Shown: positions 34,401-46,139 of the stretch, piece by piece
How positions within the stretch are numbered: position 1 is the first letter of the stretch
Layout of the letters: every line of letters begins with the position of its first letter
DNA from: Aurelia coerulea
Taxonomy: Eukaryota > Cnidaria > Scyphozoa > Semaeostomeae > Ulmaridae
Assembly (NCBI GenBank): GCA_039566865.1
Contig: CM076949.1
Coordinates: forward strand, 4,431,501 to 4,495,500
Length of the DNA stretch: 64,000 nucleotides
Reading direction: 5' to 3'
The notes under the pieces: generated by a model
Seen by the model: the letters and a program-made list of their open reading frames with translations, nothing else
Told to the model about the DNA's origin: nothing
Databases searched by the model: none
Translations under genes and position numbers: made by a program

Positions 34401-35530
34401 TAGTGCGAAAGTGGCTATGAACATACCCAAACGGATCTCATGCGCCTAATAACGGAATGGTCCATTACATAGAAAGTTTAATGTAACGTAGTGTGCTAGT
34501 AAGACAGCTGTTGTTTTGTTACTGTTCGTAATGAGCTCATGTAAAGTTTCTATTCGGATCACATGGTATAAAAGATCACGACTTGCTTTTGCACTTTTTC
34601 ATATTTGTTGCTGCCTTTTTCTGTGATACATTTAAAGGGAGTACAAAGACCACAACAAAGTAAAATTTTCTTAAAAGTATACATATATAATACATAAGAA
34701 AGACAAATAAGATATTTGCAATTCATCAAAGTATACAATATAAAAGCAAATTTTTAAAAACATTTATCATAAAAAGCCCAAGTTCGGAATAAAAAGATTG
34801 AGATGCACGCAAGGTGCACGGAAGAGAAGGAGAAAACGGGGATCTCTGCAAGATATAAAGGTTCAGAAGATGAAAGAATGTGTCAATTCAATGAAAGACG
34901 AACGCTCTGAGGTATTACAGGCAAATTATTCGAATCAGAAAGATCACCTTGCTAAAGATATCATGCCACGTGTGACCAAGGGCGTACGTACTACGTAGTA
35001 TTAATTCCTTAGCAAAATCGGTGCAAAAAATGGCTGGATGGGGTATACCTTTCGAAACTTAATTCTTTACCAAATCCACCCCATTTATAAAAGTCTGGCG
35101 ACGCCCCTGGGTGTGAATGATGAAACGGGAACGAATTTTGAAACGAATAGACACTAACAAGGAACGAACGAACAGAAACCTTTTGTGTGTGACGTTCGTG
35201 GAGCCATGTGCATATATCATACAGATAATGACAGATTTACCGGGTTACAACAGCCCTTGAATCTTCCCTCTTTCCAAGTCCTCTTGCATGCAACGTTTTC
35301 AATCAATGAATAATGTTAATCTTTTAATTCAATTTATTCCAAATCAAATTATTAGCCCTTTGAAAATCAGAGCTTCAAATCCCAGAAATGCACCCACTGC
35401 TGGGCAGGCGCTTAAGGTGGTGCATTGGTATTATGTTCTGTAGTACTCATGGTGGTCTCTTGTGCAGTGCAGAGCGAGCTTCGTCAGAAGGATGTTTGAA
35501 ATGAGATGATTGCAGGTTTGAAAGTTGAGA

Positions 35531-38500
35531 ATGAGCACCATACAAAGAATAGCAAAGCAAGCATTTATCACCTTCAAAGCCAAAGAGTCTCCTACATTTT
35601 CAGTGAATCTAGAGAAGCTTACAGCTCTGGTGAGTATTGACAACACGGTTCGTTGGGCCTTTTTTACACAGTAAATCCGCCCCACCTTGCAATCACGAGC
35701 TTGTTGGTAAAGTTTTGGCTGTGCAATCATCACGATGTCACACACAATGAATGCAATGAAATGCCCTTGAACTGCAATGTGCGTTCAATACAATCGAGAT
35801 TGAACTGCTGTTTTATATTATGTGTTGTTGGTGTATTGGGAGCATAGGAATCAAATGTTTCCGCCAATCTTTGCTCGTGGCCCACTTGGTCAAAACCTTC
35901 CAAAGCCTCATTTTCACGGACCAATCAGACATCGAATAATCGAAGGGGACAAAAGAAACCTGTGACGATTGGAAGATTTTTCTCAATTTTACCTTTTACC
36001 TACCTTCATACCAGGTTGGAAAACATGCGTGATTTGGCCTACGCGTAGTAGCGAGTGAAATAAATTTGAAGGTGCGAGCTGCGAGTGGAATTTAAAAAGA
36101 GTTTAAAAAGCTGCGAGAGAAGCAAAATTAACAATAGATCTTTTGTTCTCGCATGCGAGGATTGGTTATTGTAGCTGCGAGCAGCGAGTTTGACAGAGTT
36201 TCATAGCTGCGAGCGAAAGCAAGTTTTCCAACCTGGCCTTCATAAAGTACAGCCAGGACAAAAAATTGCTTAAAATTTCCTGAATTTTTTAACACAAAGC
36301 AGTGGCGGATTTAGGGGGGGCAAGTGGGGGCAATTGCCCCCCCTTCACGATGAAAACTCAGCTTGGCGCCCCTGTTCTGGCGAGAAAAGCGCCCCTCATC
36401 CTGACTCTAATGCATAATTTTCTAACTGTTTCGATTTAAATATGGGGGAAGCACATAAATCAAGGCCTTATCTAGTAATGAATCAAAGAATTTTCTTTAA
36501 AAAGCGTCCAAAAAATTTTCGCGCGCCTTCGGCGCGCTTATTTTCTACCATGTTCTTGGCGCCCTCTTTGCAAGTTGCCCCCCCTTCAACTTCGGGCTGG
36601 ATCCGCCCCTGACACAAAGCATTGAGGTGCTGAACCTTGAGGTGCTGAACCTTGAGCAATAGAAATTCTGGCTGAGAGACAATAGTAACAACAATAGTGA
36701 TTGCTGTAAGAATGACCCAAACATGCCAAGAACCTGCGTTTTCAATTGCTCTTACAATTGTCCTTCCACCATCCACCACAGTCCACCACTAAAATATTGC
36801 CAACAAGAACTTTGATACATTTTTAGGTGAATGGAATCAAGAATTCTGACATTAACTTAGAGCAGCCAACAAAAGACTCACACAAGAACTCTAAAGTCTT
36901 TGGTGCACCAGTTTCTTATATCAACATTTTGGAATCAAAATATTTCACCGTTGGAGTTTTTATATTGAAAAATGGAGTCTCAATTCCACTTCATGATCAT
37001 CCTGGGATGCATGGAATTTGGTAAGCTATTCTTAGGGTCTATCGATTTTGCAAAAATCTTAATCCACAGATTTTTCTAGCTTACTGGTTCAACTATCCAC
37101 CTTGATGTTGCATATATGTTCTTGATTGAACAGTTCACAATCTACCATTTGCCACCTTTCAACACCACCCATTTTACCCACCCATTCTACTCATGCAGAT
37201 TCTACTTCTTTGTTGCTTTTGTTGCAATGATCCAATCAATTTTTGCTTTAAATGTTGCATGAAAATCTAGTTCCTAAGGTAACTCTTCATCATGAAGAAT
37301 TGTGCTATTTCATCTTTCAATATCCATCAAAATTTCAATCGATTCTATCAGTTTTATAAAAAGGCCATTTGTTCAAACTTTTTATTTTTCCATTCATTTT
37401 TTTCTTGTCTTTTCTCCAACAGCAAAGTTTTGTATGGCTCTGTAAGAGTAAAAAGTTATGATCCAGTGCCAAGGTTAGCATGCTAATGGTTTTTCATAAA
37501 CCTTAATTCTTCAACTTCTTTGAAAAGTTTTCCCTTCTTCAAGGACTTATGCATGTATTTTTGATGTTTTAGAAGGCTGATAGTCTGGTGTAAGATTCAT
37601 ATTATACTGTAATAGTTTAAAGGTGACACAGTACATATTCCTGAGAAAATGTACAGTAGGCAAGAAGCAATGAACGAAGACAATCATGGAAATAACTGGA
37701 ACAACAGTATCTGAATCTGGGACTGTCCTCAGTTGGAATATTTGGATCTTTATTGAGGAGTTTCGCAAACTAATGATGCCTGTGTATTTTCTTTGCAGTA
37801 TCAATGGTATACAAAATGACATTTGTCTGCCGAAAGATTCATTTGGCAGTAAGTAATTTCCTTTCACAGATATTTGAGTTCAAACTGCTTGAAACAATTT
37901 CTCATTGAAGCCTTTTTTTCAGCCCCAGTGTTCTTCCTTGGTTTATGTTTTGCCTCAGGAGAAGAGTACATTTCAGAGAAGTATGAGATGCTTAGTATGG
38001 TACAAAAGGAAATCAGTAGACGATTTTCAGTAAATCTTGACAAAGTTCCAGGGCTTTTAGGTTCTTTTATAACACTTGGTGCTTGGATTTTACCATTTTG
38101 CAGTTTTGTCTACCCTATAAAGCCCCCTTCCAAAGGAAATGAAGTTTTCTCAGTGCTGGCAAATAGATGTGTAGATTTACAAGGCTAAAAATATTGAAAG
38201 TAGGTTATTGGTTTCTCCTTGACTGATTGCATAAAGCTTTTTTGCACAATCAATCAAGTAACGTTCTTTGCAGGGATACCAATGAGATGCCACTATGGAG
38301 GAGATGCTATATTTGATTCAGAAAGTGAGCCATGTATGCTATCACCAACCAATGGAAATTTTCATTCAATTCACTCACACAAGTAAGAAATTGATAACAT
38401 TGATAAGCGGCCATGCAAATATTCCTTAGCTCTTCTCTTGTTACATAGAAATTTAATGTCATGTGGTTCAGTGGAGCCTTAGGCCTGGGTTACATGATGC

Positions 38501-41500
38501 CTGCTTGCTTTTTGCATCCGATTGGTTTCAACCCACCCATCTTCGTCAAAATCGCACCGTTTTCATTGCAGTTACACGACACTGGATTGCCATGAACCCA
38601 TTTTTGATTGCAGTTACATCACACCGAATCACCCTGCCCTGCGAAGTCTAAATCTATTGTCTTTAACAACTGCAAAGCCCAAATAGAGTGGAGCGAAGCG
38701 ACACTGGATTGGTGCAGTACACAAGATGGAATGTGGAGCAGAGTGAATTGGATTGATTTTCACCTCTCCTCCAGAGCGGAGTGGTTTCACTCTGCAAAAA
38801 AGGAGTGACGTGACACCGGATTGCCTTGGCGTTGTGTAACTGCACCCCCTATCCGATGTGAAAAGCAATCCGGCGTGTGATGAATCCGGTATCATGTAAC
38901 TGAGGCCTTAAACTTTTTTCACATGTTGACTATACTGGTGTCTCAAGGCCCCTAGGGTCACATGACTTGTGGATGGATGGGGGGTTTGCCGCCCGGTTTT
39001 CAGAACCATTTTTTACTGTTTTTGCGAATTTCAGCGAAACCCCACCAATGTTTATGGAAAATCTGCCGAAAAAGGACCCTTGTTTACAGAATTTTGGACC
39101 CAAAAACCAAGTCATGTGGGCGGCACACACCCGTACCCTGAACATGTTAGGTACCCTCCCCTTGGGTCTCAAGGCTCTCTTATAGTTTCAAATAAGGTCT
39201 TACAGTAGAAATTGTCTATTACTTCTCCTCACTATTATGGGTTAAGTAAAATGTTAAACGATGCAATTATCACTGATAATTTATCAGGACCAAAAATCAG
39301 GCTTGAAGTGTTTATGATATCCTTCACTCCAGGAAAAACATCACAGATTGAAGATTACATGCATATCTATATGAGGTTAAAGTTTTACACTGCATTTTAT
39401 ATAGCTACTGTATCTTTTCTAGTGGCCAAGCAGCGTTTCTTGATATACTTGCACCACCCTATGTGACAGGGGTAAGTCGTTTTTATTGAGGATAAATCAT
39501 ATGTAAAGACATCAATTGTATGAGCAAAGATCTTAGGCCTGTTTTGAAGAACTTTGAGATGAAACATTTTTATAAAATCACTTGAAATTGGAGAACTATA
39601 TGACCGATTTTGACAAAGCAAATTTTCTTATCTAAATTGATATGTTAGTAGACTTGCTCAAAGTTTATTCCTTGTTCTATCAGCGATAAGATAATTTAGT
39701 TACTACTGCGGAGGCGTAAGCAACTAAGAGGTCGCTGCGAAAGAGAAATTAGAAAAGCAACTAAGAGGTTGCTGCGAAGGAGAAGCGAGACGTATTAGAC
39801 TCGCCCGTCACTGCACAGTAGGTCAGCAACTGATAGCATAGATCAGTTTATGAGTAAGGTATTTAGATATGGACAATAAGTAGGACAGATTGTAAGGCTG
39901 GCACTCCGAATTTCATGCTCAATATTCATTTGTTCTCACCTTGGACATTGCAGGAACGAGATTGTTCATATTACAGAGAATGTACTGTCACGGAAACTGC
40001 TCAGGTACGTAGCAATTCACCAAAGAAAAACTTCCAAGATTTCTTATTTTAGATCATAAAATTGCATTGCTATACCCAGGAAAAATGAAACGAGTAAAAG
40101 AGTAAAAGAATGAGTTGTTGTCTATTGTTTCAATAATGACGGACAATTTTGTGTTTTGAGCTGAAGTAAATTTCTTATTGAATAGTGAGTTGATGACAAA
40201 TTGTTGTCGTTTATTTTAGAGCCAGATTATTTCAATTTTATACTGGCTGGTCGTTGCACTAACGCTAGTGCAGCAGATTTCAACTAATCAATTTATAAAT
40301 CCACAAATAACCATAAGAAATTCCTCTTTGTCCATTTATGTTGAGTCTTTTGAAAATCTGATCGACGTGTTTTGATCTGTCTCAGTATTTTCGAAACCGA
40401 AAATTATTTGAGAAACTCACTTGTAGCTCAAAAAATTTAAAAAGAAATCCGAGAATCTAATTTCTGGATTTTCGCTGAAGGTAAAATGAAAGATCTTCAA
40501 AATCGGTCCAATGTCCGATTTATTATGGCTTGCCAAAGGTGGATAGTTTTTGGCACACTCGATGGTAGTACGTTTTCTCTTTCTAAATTCGTCTTTGACT
40601 GATTTAAATCTTATTTCAATTTTCAGCCGTTATCCAAGGAGAGCGAGAGGTAAGCTTTCAAACATTTTTTCCTACCTTTACACAATTAAAGGTTTGTAGT
40701 GTACCTCAATTTTGGTTTGCTGGTACTTATGAATGAAGTAGTGATGATCATGGCGTATACCGGGTGGCTCAAAAAAATGTCCCCCTGTTTGAAATATCAT
40801 TGCAGCAAAAGCAGCTCCACGATAATTACAAGGATTGATTTTTCTGATAGCTAAAAGATTGAAGTATTTTTTATATCTTTGGTAATTTTCAAAGTAGTTT
40901 AGTTGTCCGTTGACAAATTCAAAAGACCAAAAAGTCAGTCTATCGGAACGGCCAGAAAATGGCCTAAAACTTATGATCAAATTTTTGAGGTTGTTTGAAA
41001 CCTCGAAATCCTTTTTAGAATTAGCATGACTAACAAAATGATGAACTGAAAGTGAGACGGAAATTGAAATTAACATCTCATCTATTGTTCTGAAAAAGGA
41101 CCATTGAAACCTGACAAGCTGCAAAAAACTGACAAACTGTAAAACTGACAGGGGCGGCTGGGACCAAAAATAAGTAAGTATTCAAATTGTAGGAAAAGGG
41201 CCCTCTCTCGATAGGGGTGCAGGGCATGCCCCCCACCCAGAAAAATTGGTTTTAAGGTATTTTAAAACGTCGCAAAGAGCCTTTCATAAGTTGTTCGTGG
41301 AAAAAGTTTCTCTCTTGGAATCATTATACAACAGAAATTAGTACCATATCACATGTCAAAAGTAGTTAAAGCCCACTAATGAAGTCTTCTAAGTTTAGAA
41401 AAGACCAGGAAAATGCCTCGTGCTTCGGAAACCCATGACAGGTGAACGAACAGAACAGGAGGAAGAGAAAGGGCCTTGGGCTTTAAACTGCAAGGGTTAA

Positions 41501-43802
41501 AGTTATCATCAGATATCATAATGCAATCGAAACTCGCGGAGACTTGCCGCCTTCGGAAAGCCACCAAAAAGGCAAGGTATTGAGATTTCGACCTGAATAC
41601 CATGGCCGCGTAAGAGGGATCTCAGCTTCTCAAAATTCGATCTTGTCTGAATTCTGAAGCTCTCTGCTACATTTTTTAGTGGTATTCAACGTTTCACAAA
41701 GTAAATCTAAGAGAATTTGAACGTTTTTTCTTTCAAGATGTTAGAAACTTGCATGATCATGGACCGTTCAAACCGATAGCTATAAATTGCACTGATGTAC
41801 AAGGTTAAAAAACGTTGTTATTGGCCTTCTAACTTACCAATGGAAGCTGCTTGTGAGTGAGCTAGTTTCTTTATTCTGATCGCAAATAAAACATTGAGAA
41901 ACACCCCAACGCTGACCCCAACGACACTTGTTACGAGTCGTTTCCTAAAACCCAATCCATCATACACAACGGACATTGAAAGCGAAGACACAAGGGAACC
42001 TCACCGTGGTATTCAGAATGAAAACTGAATATGTTCAGTTCAGAAATTCTTTGTTGTGAGGCCGTATGTTCAATGGCTGTCAACGTCACAGAGGGGCGAC
42101 AGAAAGAAAGAGTTAGTATTCAGGATGGCCTCTGAATACCTTGCGGCCAATAATCCCTGATATCAATAGCCTATCATATTATCTATAGAAACAAATTCCT
42201 CGACGGATTAGCGATTAATTGTCCTCTCTCTTTGAGACAAAATGGAAAGTAAATATAGTCTGTGCGTCATTTCTGACATCATAAAAGGGTCCTTTGACCA
42301 AATTCAGCATCTCCTCTACACATACAGTAGGGTTGTTGCAGGAAACTTATTTTCGAAGGTTAAAAATGTTAAGAAATCTTTGCAAAAAAATAGGTATTCA
42401 TTGAATACCTTGAATACCCCTCATCGCCGCCCCTGAGTACCACTATCTCGAAAATTTCAAAAAAAACAAAAAACACTTTAATCTTGTAGCTGTTGGAAAA
42501 ATCAACTTTGATGACTATAACGCAGCTAAATTTGCTGCAATAACAAGGGCAGATTTTGTAATACAATAGCATCAGTTGCTTTTGATTGACACCTCAGTTC
42601 AAAGCGATTAGCGACTGCAGACAAAGGAAATTCTCTCAACCAGTAATTCAACACAAACAAAAGCTGCAAAAGTTTTTTCTGAAACCCAAGTAGCTTGCGC
42701 CCTCGTTTTGCATTCCAGAAATTGTTTTTAAGAGTAAACATGAGCATATGTCGAAAGAAGAAGAATACATCTTCATATCTACCTTGGGCATTTCATTTCT
42801 TTGGTTCAGAAGCTGACTGGGAGGCGATTCAATTCTCTTATTTTTCTGGATGTAATTAAAACACTTACTACTCAGCTTCTGAACCAAAGAAATAAATTGC
42901 CCGAGGTAGATGTGTTGATATATCCTTCTTTCGATATATGCTCATGTTTGCTCTTGAAAATATTTTCTGGAATGCACAACAAGCGAGGTAGCTACCTGGG
43001 TTTCAGAAAAACTTTTGCGGCTTTGCTTGTTTTCAATTTCTGGTTGAGAGAATTTCCTTTGTCTGCGATCGCTAATCGCTTTGAATTGCGGTGTCAATCA
43101 AAACCAATTCGTGCTATTGTCTTACCAAATCTGTCCTTGTTTGCTGCAATAGTTTTTCGAACAGGGGGATATTTTAGTGCGTCACGCGCGGTATATAGCT
43201 TGAAAAACCATCTGTGATAATCGAAAGGAGACTTTCTAATAGCATCATAGGATTTTCTCTACTTCTATAGATTTTGTTACACAATTTAATCCACTTTGAT
43301 TCAAATTTATTGCTGCTGTTTCTTGATTTCCTTCCAGCATTCGATGGCTGTTAGAAATTCCTCCACCAGACGACTTTTATTGCGATTCACGAGTAAGTTT
43401 TGTTGCTTTATTCTTTTGTCTTCAGTATTTTATTTTCCAGTAATTTTTCAGAGTTAGCATAGCATCCTTCTGTAGTGACTGTGTTTTAGTAATTAATAGT
43501 CGAGATGAGTGCAAGGCAAGTTATAAAAGAAACCCTGCAACAAATAGACTTCTCTAGGAAGAATTTTTGGGAGCTTGAAAAAGTCGAGTTTATTCATAAA
43601 ATGCAAAGGGTTTTGATATGGACTGCATATACAGTAAACTGTTTTGCTTTAAGAAATCACTTTACACAAAAGACCCTGTGAAAGAACAACTTCTTTCCTG
43701 TGGAATAATTTAGGTAAGAAGTAATGGGTCCACTAAATTGACAATGTCCATTGATTTCATTTTCAGCCGTACAGGGGACCAGACATTGACTTAGAAGAAT
43801 GA
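35531..43802 (+). CDS. ADO: 2-aminoethanethiol (cysteamine) / N-terminal cysteine dioxygenase, complete, 10 exons
   Basis: Non-haem iron thiol dioxygenase that uses O2 to oxidise cysteamine to hypotaurine and N-terminal cysteines of proteins to the sulfinate, feeding the Arg/N-degron pathway. Exons: 35531-35629, 36827-37020, 37423-37473, 37799-37848, 38274-38382, 39423-39471, 39954-40004, 40627-40649 (23-nt microexon), 43338-43392, 43767-43802; 717 nt, 238 aa, phases consistent. The cupin core shows IPLHDHPGMHG with two iron-ligand histidines (H89, H91) and the third at H162 (NGNFHSIH). ILAPPY (176-181) is conserved, and C188/Y190 (RDCSYYRE) occupy the family's Cys-Tyr cross-link positions. 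The start MSTIQRIAKQAF matches the family N-terminus and the exon ends in a good donor (CTG|gtgagt). Human ADO is intronless, so the ten-exon form is probably the ancestral layout. Intron 8 (2.7 kb) is swollen by nested transposons. Confidence 0.92.
36011..36236. mobile_element. hAT-type MITE with CCAGGTTGGAAAAC ends
   Basis: A 226-bp element with complementary ends (CCAGGTTGGAAAAC; GTTTTCCAACCTGG) and a perfect 8-bp target duplication CCTTCATA (36003-36010, 36237-36244). Eight-base duplications are diagnostic of hAT-type transposition. Internal GCTGCGAG motifs repeat. ADO intron 1. Confidence 0.75.
36300..36611. mobile_element. hAT-type MITE with CAGTGGCGGAT ends
   Basis: A 312-bp element with ends CAGTGGCGGATTTAG and CTGGATCCGCCCCTG and a perfect 8-bp duplication ACACAAAG (36292-36299, 36612-36619). 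G-rich subterminal blocks and a CGCGCGCCTTCGGCGCGC hairpin lie inside. ADO intron 1. Confidence 0.75.
37874..38188 (+). other. Open frame in ADO intron 4 with an acceptor in frame
   Basis: A 104-codon frame runs through intron 4. A polypyrimidine tract and AG at 37921-37922 would splice it in frame to ADO exon 4 (phase 1), giving an alternative C-terminus ending at the TAA 38186-38188. The residues FSVNLDKVPGLL resemble FSVNLEKLTAL at the end of ADO exon 1, and a hydrophobic run (VPGLLGSFITLGAWILPF) follows. It may be a chance frame or a relic of a duplicated exon; no function is claimed. Confidence 0.25.
38482..38907. mobile_element. Harbinger-like MITE with GGCCTGGGTTACATGA ends
   Basis: A 426-bp element with ends GGCCTGGGTTACATGATGCC and GGTATCATGTAACTGAGGCC, flanked by TTA on each side (38479-38481, 38908-38910). 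Three-base TTA duplication is typical of PIF/Harbinger. ADO intron 5. A relative with similar GTTTACATGGGAG ends lies at 60367. Confidence 0.6.
38940..39182. repeat. Repeat segment with TCTCAAGGC ends
   Basis: Ends TCTCAAGGCCCCTAGGGT and CCTTGGGTCTCAAGG-like sequence are roughly complementary. The interior (CATGTGGGCGGCACACACCC, AACATGTTAGGTACCCTCCC) resembles in inverted orientation the segment at about 29925-30170 in RPA1 intron 21, so both belong to one dispersed repeat. Confidence 0.4.
41149..42435. mobile_element. hAT-type element fragment nested in A7
   Basis: The ends CAGGGGCGGCTGGG and CGCCGCCCCTG and the subterminal stretches match those of the 52121 hAT element (AAGTA..TAAATC-type left side, TTGAATACCCC right side). 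The flanks do not show a clear 8-bp duplication, so one end may have been altered. No transposase motif is readable. Confidence 0.5.
42542..43141. mobile_element. Foldback element, family C, copy C2, nested in A7
   Basis: Ends AACAAGGGCAGATTTTGTAA and its complement, with a perfect 9-bp duplication TGCTGCAAT (42533-42541, 43142-43150). Arms of about 290 bp pair across a loop near 42845. Same family as C1 and C3. Confidence 0.75.
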
Positions 43803-44053
43803 AAGTGTGTTGCATAAAACGAGAATTTTAGGCCCCTGTCTCCATTATGTGGTTTTGATGGCAGATGAATGTGCTTCCAGTACAGAGCTGTAATGTGAGT
43901 GATATCTCCCCATTTTGCAAACACAGTAAATAACCGTCATAGTATTATAATCCAAATTGTATATAATATATAATCTTATATGAATTCAACCTCAAAAATC
44001 GCTGAAAACGAATATCAACAGATTGCTGATGAATATATTTTGTGAAATTTTTA

Positions 44054-44695
44054 TCGGGTGAGTCAAAAAAAGAATCCCCGTTTGGAAGGCCACTACTCCT
44101 TGCTTGAATATCAAAGCAATAATATTGAAAACTGTCTTGTTTTATTGCCAATATTTTCAATTAGATGCAGTACTTTACCCGGCTTTAATCGGCCACTCCT
44201 TCCCGCGGATAGGGGAGATTTCTGCAAAAAGCCCTTTCAAAAACCTGTAAAAACGAGTGGAAACAATGAGCACATTTTCCTTGGCTTTCCTTCCTAAAAA
44301 TGATGACACACGCATGTATTCATGTGTTTTGTCATCTTTGGAGAATGGAATCCCCTTGAATAGGTTATTGATACCAGAGGGGGAAGATTTGTTCATCCTA
44401 CCAAGAGGATAGCACGTGCTAAAGTGTGCAGAAGTCATTGCTGCAAGGCCCGGGTAAGGCAGAAATATTTGGGAATTCGTTCGTGATTTTGGGCATGTTT
44501 TGAGGGTTTCTTGAAGAGGCTTTCTCGAGGATATCCCGCATAGTTTCAGAACGGAGTGGCCCATTTCAGTCAGGTAAATTTTAAAATAGATTTGAACATG
44601 TCTACGGTTATATTATGTATTTTCCGATATCATCGTCTTGATATCAAGGGAGCCATGACCTTTGGAACGGGGATTCTTTTTATTGACTCACCCGG
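44054..44695. mobile_element. TA-flanked CCGGGTG element, copy A3 (inverted relative to A1)
   Basis: The right end (complement of CCGGGTGAGTCAATAAAAAG) and interior follow A1 in reverse orientation; TA flanks at 44052-44053 and 44696-44697. It starts about 250 bp after the ADO stop codon; between them (43803-44053) I see no AATAAA, only a GTAAATAAC at about 43925. Confidence 0.65.
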
Positions 44696-45317
44696 TAGTA
44701 CGGCATGAATTGTAGTTAGCTTCCACTTTATTATTCTTTCGTAGATCACCAGTAGTCTTCAGTTACCATTTTGATAGACTTTATAAGATCAATGCTAGAA
44801 TAGATCTCTGGTCAAGTGAGCAGACATTGTTTGCAAGACGTTGGAGATTTGAAGCAAAATGTTTGTCCGTTTGACGACGTAAGTGTCAAAAAGCAGTAAA
44901 CTTGTTGAAAACGTTGCTTAAAACATCTTGCTTTACTCTCGAGTACCGAATATTTGCCCCCCCCCCCGCGTATTAAGTTTTGAGAAATTTTCCAACCCAC
45001 CCTACTTTTATTCCAACCCCCCCTTTTATTAATTCTTGAAAACTTGAAATTATAGTTAGCATTATTTTTCGAATAAACATAAAAAAGATACGTGTTTAAC
45101 TAAGAAAACGACTATGTTTCAATTGTTTGAGCCTCCTCCCGATCGTTCCAGCCCCCCCCCCCCAATTATTACTATATCGAACCATTTTCTTTTTTAAAAA
45201 TAAAGATGACCAACAAATACTGCAGTAATGCATTTAATTTTTTCCTTTGAAAAATTCACAGAGTATATGGTCAAATTTGGTCAAACTTGACCTCGTCGTG
45301 CTTCTGTGTATGTGATT
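44696..45317. other. Intergenic stretch with C-rich tracts
   Basis: No gene seen. Contains two poly-C runs (about 44957-44967 and 45155-45165) with repeated CCAACCCCCC-like neighbourhood, probably repeat debris of the G-rich element type described at 46538. Confidence 0.4.
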
Positions 45318-45680
45318 CCAAGGGTGTTAGGACACGGATATTTTAATTACATATTTATTTACCTTGTTTTGATCTTTGTCTTGTTTGCTTGTCTTGTTCT
45401 CTTTTCTGTTCTGTTTCCTCTTGCTGATGTAAATGCCTCGTGTTATTTGAATATATCTTCCTTGTATTCCTGTGTCTTAGCGCGCCTTTTGGAACCTTTC
45501 TTCTGCGAAGGCGTGCTAAGACACAGGAATACAAGGAAGGTATATTCAAACAACACGAGGCATTTACATCAGTTCAAGAGGAAACAGAACAGAGAAGAAA
45601 ACAAGACAAGAAATTAAGACGAAGATCAAAACAAGGTAAATAAATACGTAATTAAAATATCCGTGTCCTAACACCCTTGG
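45318..45680. mobile_element. 363-bp near-perfect palindrome with CCAAGGGTGTTAGG ends
   Basis: The arms (about 45318-45486 and 45511-45680) pair with few mismatches across a loop of about 20 bp; for example CCTTGTATTCCTGTGTCTTA faces TAAGACACAGGAATACAAGG. The flanks show a 5-bp direct repeat TGATT. The reading frames over it are mirror images of one another and not genes. If transcribed it would form a long hairpin. Confidence 0.75.
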
Positions 45681-46139
45681 TGATTCTTTGTCTTTGTGCA
45701 TGTGTTTTACCGTGGTTTTGTTTGAAAGAATTTGAACTTTTTAAGGTTTTGACGTAATAAACACACTTTATAGATTAGTATATACTCAACATTCAACATT
45801 CATTGCTGTGAATAATGTGAAAGTGCCAATGTTTCAATTCCACTTGTTTCATTCTGTAAGATTGCAGTGTCTGCTCAAATCGGAGATGATTCAATATACG
45901 TTTGTCATAAGAAATTGGGTACCAGAGCCAAAAAAAAAAAATGAAACAGAAAGAAAGAAAAAAGGAGCGAAAGTTGTTTTACTCCTTTCTTCTCTCTCTC
46001 TCTCTCTCTCTTCCTTTTACTCTTTAGTGCTAAAAGTTTCTTGACTTGTTTTTCATTTTTCTGCACTGAGATTATATTATGGTTTCTTTCACGCCTACGG
46101 CTATGTTTCTATAGACATGTGAAACAACAGTTGGTGATA

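Larger units (their letters stand above)
40760..43191. mobile_element. CCGGGTG-type palindromic element carrying two nested transposons, A7
   Basis: The left end CCGGGTGGCTCAAAAAAATG (40760) and right end ACGCGCGG (43191) are TA-flanked. The subterminal blocks CCCCCTGTTTGAAA / TTCGAACAGGGGG and the inner arms (TTGATTTTTC...GCTAAAAGATTGAAG against CTTTAATCTTGTAGC...AAAATCAA) pair once the inserts at 41149-42435 and 42542-43141 are removed. ADO intron 8. Confidence 0.6.

Noticed and set aside
34798..34998. 66-codon Lys/Arg-rich frame upstream of ADO
   Set aside because: Biased composition only; no homology, splice structure or promoter context to support a gene.
42801..43217. 138-codon frame and neighbours over 42526-43217
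   Set aside because: They lie on the arms of foldback element C2, and mirror-image frames appear in copies C1 and C3; no protein family is seen.
45306..45643. Three frames over 45306-45643, one each way nearly identical
   Set aside because: They are produced by the 363-bp palindrome; near-identical peptides from opposite strands are expected from the structure.
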